DNA of 60,930 bases from Bacteroides sp. 214 (GTDB taxonomy: Bacteria; Bacteroidota; Bacteroidia; Bacteroidales; Bacteroidaceae). Below are positions 55,865 through 60,930 of this stretch, piece by piece. Numbering within the stretch: the first letter of the stretch is position 1; each line of letters opens with the position of its first letter. The position numbers were made by a program, and so were the translations under genes. The DNA lies in NCBI RefSeq assembly GCF_010501015.1, contig NZ_QVML01000018.1, positions 1 to 60,930 of the forward strand, written 5' to 3'. The notes below the pieces were generated by a model, which was given only the letters and a program-made list of their open reading frames with translations, did no database searches and was not told the origin of the DNA.

Positions 55865-57217
55865 TTATTTACTCCTTCTTTCATACTCTACTGACGCCAT
55901 GATGAAGGTTCCGATAGCCTTTCCTTCATTCTCAACAACAGTAATATCCTTACCGCAGAGGTAGTAGTTAATGGTACCTGTACGCGAAAGATTTTTGGCT
56001 GGTCCTAAACCTGCTGAAGCGCAACTTTGTACAATGTGCGTTCCTGTTTCATTTTCACGAATAAAGGTGTTCAATAAGCCTTTATAAGCCTTTTCGGCAA
56101 CAGGTTCGTAGATGGTTTTGTCGAGTAATCCAAGTCTGATACCTTTAAGATAAGCATAAGTAAAGATGCACGAACAAGAAGCTTCTAAATAGTTAGAAGC
56201 TGTGCCTACGTTGTAAGTTTCGCCATTTATAATATCTCCTTTTCCATCGGCTGCCACAGTAGCATCGTATTGTAGAAGTTGATACCACGCACCTGACTCT
56301 TGATCTTGCCAACGTTTCAATCCGGCGGCTACTTCATTATAGATGGCCAACACAGCTTCATAATCGGCATGATCTTTCGGCATAAACTCTAAAACATCAA
56401 CCAGTGCAGCAAAATACCATCCCATACCGCGACCCCAAAACTCTTTGCTTGCTCCCAAGAAAGGCTCGGTTTGATTTGCCCAAAAAGAATTTTCATCTTT
56501 CGGATTCGCCGACCATGCATGATAGTTCAATTGTTTTTCGGCATTATAGGTATAATGGTGAAGAGTTTTGAACTGCAGCGCTATATCACTCCAGCTTTCT
56601 ACGTTGTCTGCCTCATCTTCTTTGCCAAAAGCATTTTGCCAATCGGCATAAGTTGTCGAACCCATGTAAAGGCCATCCAACCACATTTGATTAGGGTAAC
56701 TGGCTTTGTGATAAAAACCACCTGTACCGGGTAATCCTTCAGCAATGCGCGCATGATTGTATTTAAGTGTATTACGAATTAAATTTGCCGCTGTTTTATA
56801 ACGTTCGGCATCTTTCGTATTACCTCTCTTCATCTCCTCTTTATATAAGGTGAAGTAAATACGTCCGGCAGGAAGGTCATCAATATTATCTTTCCGAAGG
56901 GCGGTTTCACCTTTAGTGTTTAATATCATAGTTCCGTCTTCGTTAGTACTAAAGTCGGCAAACGCCTTCACAGCGTCGTAATACTCTGTTTTTTCAGGAT
57001 ACAGAGTCCATGCTTGTAATACAGAATTGGCAACAAGTCCGGAAACATAATCCCATCCGGTAGTACCCAACTCTGCCTGATGGTGTCTGTTGCAATAGAA
57101 ATCGACAAGTCCGTGCGATTCAACCATCTTTTGCGACCATGTTAGCGCTTCTTCTTTTTGGGTCGAGCTACATGCCCAAACAAAAAAAGGAACGGTCAGT
57201 AATAGTAATTTTCTCAT
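55865..57217 (-). CDS. GH105-type unsaturated glucuronyl/rhamnogalacturonyl hydrolase, lipoprotein
   Basis: The 450-residue protein is a lipoprotein (signal ending FFVWAC, C16) with an alpha/alpha barrel of GH88/GH105 type: GTTGWDYVSGLVANSV, NQMWLDGLYMGST with the likely catalytic aspartate near residue 180, EFWGRGMGWYFAALVDVLE, and ASNYLEASCSCIFTYAYLKG. It removes the unsaturated uronic acid left by pectin or rhamnogalacturonan lyases. That makes it a natural partner of the PL9 enzyme, although the genes are 50 kb apart. Its promoter at 57247 is flanked by a 17-bp inverted repeat. Confidence 0.9.
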   Translation of the reverse strand: MRKLLLLTVPFFVWACSSTQKEEALTWSQKMVESHGLVDFYCNRHHQAELGTTGWDYVSGLVANSVLQAWTLYPEKTEYYDAVKAFADFSTNEDGTMILNTKGETALRKDNIDDLPAGRIYFTLYKEEMKRGNTKDAERYKTAANLIRNTLKYNHARIAEGLPGTGGFYHKASYPNQMWLDGLYMGSTTYADWQNAFGKEDEADNVESWSDIALQFKTLHHYTYNAEKQLNYHAWSANPKDENSFWANQTEPFLGASKEFWGRGMGWYFAALVDVLEFMPKDHADYEAVLAIYNEVAAGLKRWQDQESGAWYQLLQYDATVAADGKGDIINGETYNVGTASNYLEASCSCIFTYAYLKGIRLGLLDKTIYEPVAEKAYKGLLNTFIRENETGTHIVQSCASAGLGPAKNLSRTGTINYYLCGKDITVVENEGKAIGTFIMASVEYERRSK

Positions 57218-57246
57218 GTTTTGATTAAATAAAGTGATACTTCCGA

Positions 57247-57354
57247 CAAAGATAAGAAGCTGTTTTGAATTTCCACAGAATAATTACTATAAGATGATTT
57301 CGCTTTTTCTTTAATAGCACTAATAAAAGAACGAGCTAATTCAAAACAGCTTCT
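57247..57354 (-). promoter_or_regulatory. GH105 promoter with 17-bp inverted repeat
   Basis: A minus-strand -7 box TATCTTTG (57247-57254) lies 30 nt before the ATG. Directly upstream is AGAAGCTGTTTTGAATT (57255-57271), repeated exactly inverted at 57338-57354. The arms are 66 bp apart and could be paired operator sites. Confidence 0.6.
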
Positions 57355-57408
57355 AAAAAAAAGCGCGTTGATAGCAATGTTACATTGCACCAACGCGCTT
57401 TTTTTGTT
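57355..57408. terminator. Terminator downstream of the winged-helix gene
   Basis: AAGCGCGTTG pairs with CAACGCGCTT, with an inner GCAATGT-ACATTGC stem, flanked by A and T runs on both sides. It lies 20 nt after the minus-strand stop at 57428. Confidence 0.8.
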
Positions 57409-57427
57409 TCCAAAGATTCTGTTTAGG

Positions 57428-57628
57428 TTAGGCTAACTTTATGAAAAGTTCTCCTTCTACTTCGCTAACAGTTACCTTATCTTCTCTTAGCAACCAACCA
57501 AGACCAAGATATAAGTCTTTTTCAGCTGAAACTTTAGTAGCTTTCTTCAGTTGCTTTGCTGTCAATCCTTCTGTCTCGTTAAGAGCCACCCAGATTTTGC
57601 CTGCAATTTCGCCTGCTTTTTCTTTCAT
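57428..57628 (-). CDS. Small winged-helix protein (DUF2582-like)
   Basis: A 66-residue protein that fits the winged helix-turn-helix family of DUF2582/PF10771: AGEIAGKIWVALNETEGLT, AKQLKKATKVSAEKDLYLGLGWLLRED, then a short beta wing (KVTVSEVEGELFIKL). Probably nucleic-acid binding, but its target is unknown. Small and well conserved in Bacteroidales. Confidence 0.85.
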   Translation of the reverse strand: MKEKAGEIAGKIWVALNETEGLTAKQLKKATKVSAEKDLYLGLGWLLREDKVTVSEVEGELFIKLA

Positions 57629-57698
57629 TTCCGTTTAAAGGTTTTTGTTTGACATATTGGTCTGCATATAGAATTATTCATTACAGACCTTTCGGCTG

Positions 57699-57706
57699 CA
57701 AAGATA
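57699..57706 (-). promoter_or_regulatory. -7 box of the winged-helix gene
   Basis: Minus-strand TATCTTTG lies 71 nt before the ATG. The leader contains a dyad GGTCTG...CAGACC (57659-57689). Confidence 0.55.
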
Positions 57707-57770
57707 GATGTTTTATGTTATATAACATATTTACAGCAAGTTATTTCATTAAAGAAGTATAAAAAAGAGA

Positions 57771-58229
57771 TTAATTCCTCCTTTTCGACAAGAAATCTAT
57801 CCATATTCTAGCCGATTCAATAACAATTTCTTTGCAAGGTCTTTTTTTGTAACACGGCTTAACTCCTGTTTCTGTTGAGGCATTTATTGACACTTCTTCG
57901 GGCAAGGAACGCAAATCGCCACAGCTAAGTGCACCGTTTCGGGCTATGAATTCGTCCGCCAAATCTTGAACGACCATATAATTTTCCGCCTTACCTTTTT
58001 TATCATTAGCGATTGTTGTGCCTGTTTCTAATCCGGCAAGGATAAACATGCCACATGCCGCACCGCAAGTTTTTCGCATCTGACCAATACCTCCGCCAAA
58101 GGAAGCCGACATTCGTAAGGCTTGTTCCTCGCTGAAACCATACATATCAGCAAAGGCAGCGGTAACTGCTTGCGAACAATTATAGCCGCTTTCATACAGT
58201 TCGGCAGCTCTTTCTACTCGTTTCTCCAT
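57771..58229 (-). CDS. C_GCAxxG_C_C family protein
   Basis: A 152-residue protein with the family-naming motif CGAACGMFILAGL around residue 55 and further conserved cysteines (YNCSQAV, LSCGDLR, KPCYKKRPC). Members are thought to be redox- or metal-related, often beside transporters or oxidoreductases, but the function is not established. FGGGIGQMRKTCGAACG is the most conserved stretch. It stands alone here. Confidence 0.88.
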   Translation of the reverse strand: MEKRVERAAELYESGYNCSQAVTAAFADMYGFSEEQALRMSASFGGGIGQMRKTCGAACGMFILAGLETGTTIANDKKGKAENYMVVQDLADEFIARNGALSCGDLRSLPEEVSINASTETGVKPCYKKRPCKEIVIESARIWIDFLSKRRN

Positions 58230-58333
58230 ATTTGTCGTTTTATAAAATCTCCAAAAGTACTAATAGAATTTAAGAATCTGACACTAAACACCTAAATAAT
58301 ACGTATTTAACTTTTTCGTATACAGATTATTTT

Positions 58334-58341
58334 TACTTTTG
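58334..58341 (+). promoter_or_regulatory. -7 box of the L,D-transpeptidase-like gene
   Basis: TACTTTTG lies 20 nt before the ATG at 58362. Confidence 0.6.
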
Positions 58342-58361
58342 TCGCAACTAATGATGATTTT

Positions 58362-59039
58362 ATGATGCGAAGATTCTTGCTATTTTTAGTTTTATTGCTG
58401 CTAATCCATACCAACCGGCAGATGATTAATGGGTCGGAAGTGTTGACTATTTCCAACGAAACGTCAGAGATACAAGCCTTATTTACAGAAATGAACTTGA
58501 CGGGAGTAGTCAATTATACTGCTTTTGAACAAGCCATGATTGGTTACAAAAAGATTTGTGAAAAGAAAAAAGAGATTCTTACCTTAATAGATTTCAGTAA
58601 ACCTTCTTCCGAAGAGAGGCTCTATGTATTTGATGTAAAACAAAAAAAAGTACTCTACACATCCATTGTTTCGCATGGACGAAACAGCGGAAGCTTGTAT
58701 GCAACATCTTTTTCCAATAAAAGCGGTTCATTTAAGAGTTCGTTAGGGTTTTACCTGACAATGAATACATATAACGGGAAGAATGGGTACTCATTAGTAC
58801 TGGAAGGTCTTGAAAAAGGAATTAATGACAAAGCACGCGAACGGGCCATAGTGATGCACGGTGCGTCCTATTCCGATCCTTCGGTTATATCTTCATCGGG
58901 AAGACTTGGCAGAAGTTTGGGTTGCCCCGCGTTGCCTCTAAAAGTTTGCAAGAAGATTATTAATGAAATAAAGGACGGAAGCCTGCTTTACATATACGCT
59001 GATAACAACGACTATCTAACACAGAGTTCCATCCTTTAG
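58362..59039 (+). CDS. Murein L,D-transpeptidase catalytic-domain family protein
   Basis: A 225-residue exported protein with an N-terminal hydrophobic segment (about 4-16) and a YkuD_2-type domain. The catalytic pattern is visible: IVMHGASYSD and, 17-20 residues later, RLGRSLGCPALP, whose cysteine is the expected nucleophile. LYVFDVKQKKVLYTSIVSHG is the usual start of the domain. It would modify peptidoglycan cross-links or act as a carboxypeptidase. Convergent with the IMP dehydrogenase gene. Confidence 0.88.
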   Translation: MMRRFLLFLVLLLLIHTNRQMINGSEVLTISNETSEIQALFTEMNLTGVVNYTAFEQAMIGYKKICEKKKEILTLIDFSKPSSEERLYVFDVKQKKVLYTSIVSHGRNSGSLYATSFSNKSGSFKSSLGFYLTMNTYNGKNGYSLVLEGLEKGINDKARERAIVMHGASYSDPSVISSSGRLGRSLGCPALPLKVCKKIINEIKDGSLLYIYADNNDYLTQSSIL

Positions 59040-59060
59040 GAAATTTATATACGTCAAAAG

Positions 59061-60554
59061 CTATCCTTTATCTTTAAGAATTACATCGTGTGCCCCACCC
59101 TCTACAATACTTGTGGATGATACCAATGTAACCTTTGCGTGATTTTGTAATTGTTTTATCGCAATGGCTCCACAGCTACACATGGTTGCCTTTATCTTCC
59201 CAAGTGTCAGGTTAAGATTATCTTTCATCTTACCTGCATAAGGTACATAGCTATCTACTCCTTCTTCGAACTTAAGGTTCTCCGTGCCACCCATATCATA
59301 ACGTTGCCAGTTTTGTGCGCGGTTGGAACCTTCACCCCAATATTCCTTTACGTAGCTATTGCCAATCTTCAGTAGTTGCGTGGGCGATTCGTCAAAGCGG
59401 GCGAAGTAACGTCCCATCATCAGGAAGTCGGCACCCATAGCCAGCGCAAGCACCATGTGATAATCGTGTACCAAACCTCCGTCACTACAAATAGGAATGT
59501 ATTTTCCGGTCTTTGCAAGGTGCTCGGCACGCGCTTTGGCAACATCAATAAGAGCAGTGGCTTGTCCGCGACCAATACCTTTTTGTTCGCGGGTTATACA
59601 GATAGAGCCACCGCCAATACCTACTTTTATAAAATCGGCTCCGGCTGCTACAAGGTAGTCAAAGCCTTCTTTATCCACCACATTGCCTGCGCCAACAAGA
59701 ACTTTTCCTTGATAGGTTTTCTTTATCCAGTGTAGAGTTTCCTGTTGCCATTCGGAGTAGCCATCGGAAGAGTCAATGCAAAGCACATCTACCCCTGCTT
59801 CGACCAATGCAGGAACACGCTCTTTGTAATCGCGCGTATTGATACCTGCTCCTACAAGCAGTTTTTTATCCGCGCCCGATAGCTCATTAGGGTTCTCTTT
59901 GTGGCTATCGTAATCTTTGCGAAAAACAAAATAAAGCAGTCGTTGCTCCTTATCTATAACAGGAAGTGTATTTAACTTATGTTGCCAAATAATTTCATTG
60001 GCTTCGGATAGTGTGATGCCTGCTTCGCCTACAACAAGCTGTGCGAATGGGGTCATAAAATCTTTGACGAGCTTCGTCGAAGCATCTTTATCCAAACGAT
60101 AGTCGCGACTGGTAACAATACCAAGGAGTTTGCCATTTGCCGTACCATCTTCTGTAATGCCTATAGTAGAATGTCCGGTTCTCTTTACAAGTGCTTCTAC
60201 ATCCGCAAGGGTATGCTGAGGAGTAAGGTTGGAATCACTCACAACAAACCCGGCTTTGAATTTCTTTACTTTACGTACCATTTCGGCTTGCGAAGCAATA
60301 GGTTGCGAGCCAAAAATAAACGAAAGCCCTCCGTTACGCGCCAATTCAATGGCAAGGTCGGGACCCGAAACAGATTGCATAATTGCCGATACAAGAGGAA
60401 TATTCAACTCAATAGCAGGCTTCTCTCCTTTTGTATGCTTTACCAGCGGAGTACGCAAGGATACATTAGAGGGAACACATTCTTTGGTGGTTAAACCGGG
60501 AATAAGCAGATATTCGCCGAAAGTTCTGGATACATCAGGTAAATAATTTGCCAT
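59061..60554 (-). CDS. IMP dehydrogenase
   Basis: Converts IMP to XMP for guanine nucleotide synthesis. The 497 residues have the barrel start LLIPGLTT, two CBS domains inserted at about 110-220, and the catalytic cysteine loop [22 protein letters not shown]. The flap region ends in a C-terminal [12 protein letters not shown] block. I place the start at 60554 ([20 protein letters not shown]) because the -7 box is at 60586-60593 and the upstream ATG at 60584 would be at or before the start of transcription. It is a divergent GuaB form; a second GuaB may exist elsewhere. Confidence 0.93.
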   Translation of the reverse strand: MANYLPDVSRTFGEYLLIPGLTTKECVPSNVSLRTPLVKHTKGEKPAIELNIPLVSAIMQSVSGPDLAIELARNGGLSFIFGSQPIASQAEMVRKVKKFKAGFVVSDSNLTPQHTLADVEALVKRTGHSTIGITEDGTANGKLLGIVTSRDYRLDKDASTKLVKDFMTPFAQLVVGEAGITLSEANEIIWQHKLNTLPVIDKEQRLLYFVFRKDYDSHKENPNELSGADKKLLVGAGINTRDYKERVPALVEAGVDVLCIDSSDGYSEWQQETLHWIKKTYQGKVLVGAGNVVDKEGFDYLVAAGADFIKVGIGGGSICITREQKGIGRGQATALIDVAKARAEHLAKTGKYIPICSDGGLVHDYHMVLALAMGADFLMMGRYFARFDESPTQLLKIGNSYVKEYWGEGSNRAQNWQRYDMGGTENLKFEEGVDSYVPYAGKMKDNLNLTLGKIKATMCSCGAIAIKQLQNHAKVTLVSSTSIVEGGAHDVILKDKG

Positions 60555-60585
60555 AATAGTTTTAATAGTGTATGAGTAATGCACA

Positions 60586-60593
60586 CAAAATTA
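60586..60593 (-). promoter_or_regulatory. -7 box of the IMP dehydrogenase gene
   Basis: Minus-strand TAATTTTG lies 31 nt before the ATG at 60554. Confidence 0.55.
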
Positions 60594-60735
60594 AGAAAAA
60601 AACGAGAAAAAGAAAGAAAGAGGAAGTGCTTTCTTCTTTCTATAGAAGAAACTAGTTGAAGTTCAGCTTTTACCACTGCGAAGCAAGAGCTTTTCCACTG
60701 CTTTGTTGTTGTTATAACACTGCATTGTTGTCACT

Positions 60736-60930
60736 TTGAAAGTAGCCTATTTATCTCTTCACATATGTGATGATATATCTTCACCCATGTGATGATATCT
60801 CTTCACAATTGTGACGATATATCATCACAGTTGTGAAGTGACTTATACTGAAAGTGGTTGTCAGTTTTTACTGCTTGTTACTAAAAAGGTTGTCGCAATA
60901 TATCTTTTCATTCTAAAAAGGTTGTCATTC
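60736..60930. repeat. Right-end repeat: four 22-bp dyad units plus 92-bp terminal inverted repeat
   Basis: This is an inverted copy of the left-end element. TTTGAAAGTAGCCTATTT is followed by four exact 22-bp units (60757, 60779, 60801, 60823) with cores such as TTCACATATGTGATGATA and TTCACAATTGTGACGATA. Bases 60839-60930, identical to the complement of 6-97, end the window. Between 60594 and 60735 I see no gene; ATAACACTGCATTGTTGT at about 60714 recurs in the same orientation at 98-115. Confidence 0.85.

Noticed and set aside
60555..60584. Longer IMP dehydrogenase start at 60584
   Set aside because: It lies at or before the transcription start expected from the -7 box at 60586-60593, and the extension [10 protein letters not shown] is not family-like.
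1..60930. The whole window as a transposon bounded by 92-bp terminal inverted repeats
   Set aside because: It encloses aspS, lepA, IMP dehydrogenase and other housekeeping genes, has no transposase or integrase, and the terminal block contains internal repeats typical of dispersed elements at contig breaks.

Overview
The window looks like a Bacteroidales chromosome segment. Support comes from the many promoters with the Bacteroidota -7 box TAnnTTTG, the near absence of Shine-Dalgarno sequences, a serine palmitoyltransferase (sphingolipids), a type IX secretion (T9SS) plug protein, a T9SS sorting tail on a pectate lyase, and PorT-like and DUF5686 outer-membrane proteins. I cannot name the genus. 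Both window ends carry inverted copies of the same roughly 200-bp repeat (92 bp identical), so the window is probably a contig that broke at a dispersed repeat.

Layout. 0.6-4 kb: an outer-membrane barrel protein, a DUF2148 protein and the agmatine-to-putrescine pair aguA-aguB. 4-11 kb: a large T9SS-exported PL9 pectate lyase, aspS, a lipid kinase and spt. 11.4-22 kb: a six-gene tripartite efflux operon (TolC, HlyD, three FtsX-type permeases, one ATPase), read leftward. Facing it at 22.3-27 kb is a regulatory cluster: a frameshifted PAS histidine kinase, an NtrC-type response regulator and a second kinase. A sigma-54-like promoter before tolC and matching TGTGC-N6-GCACA palindromes before both tolC and the regulator link the two clusters. 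27-41.6 kb: YccF, QueH, an OmpA lipoprotein, the T9SS plug protein, a carboxyltransferase with a degenerate biotinyl domain, an ECF sigma factor, a TRIC-type channel, a glycosyltransferase, a DUF5686 protein, rarA, a D-2-hydroxyacid dehydrogenase and an [FeFe]-hydrogenase. 41.8-51 kb: a complete type I-B CRISPR-Cas locus. 51.3-60.6 kb: a helical-repeat protein, a ThiE-like protein, nhaA, lepA, a GH105 lipoprotein, small conserved proteins, an L,D-transpeptidase-like protein and an IMP dehydrogenase.

The most interesting signal lies between cas6 and cas8 (50.17-50.39 kb). A plus-strand transcript with its own -7 box carries a degenerate repeat ending in the 8-nt handle ATTGAAAT, a spacer-like stretch and a second degenerate repeat. 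The first 19 nt of that stretch match, at 17 positions, a site in the cas8 promoter. The match begins directly after a CCA PAM and sits just upstream of the -7 box. This is the architecture of a CreR/CreA-type guide that lets Cascade repress its own operon.

A second theme is small tandem arrays of 22-23-bp units, often with palindromic cores, in otherwise empty intergenic regions (window ends, 11.25, 28.2 and 33.4 kb), plus an inverted pair of about 93-bp repeats at 11.34 and 55.76 kb. PL9 and GH105, though 50 kb apart, fit one pectin-degrading capacity.
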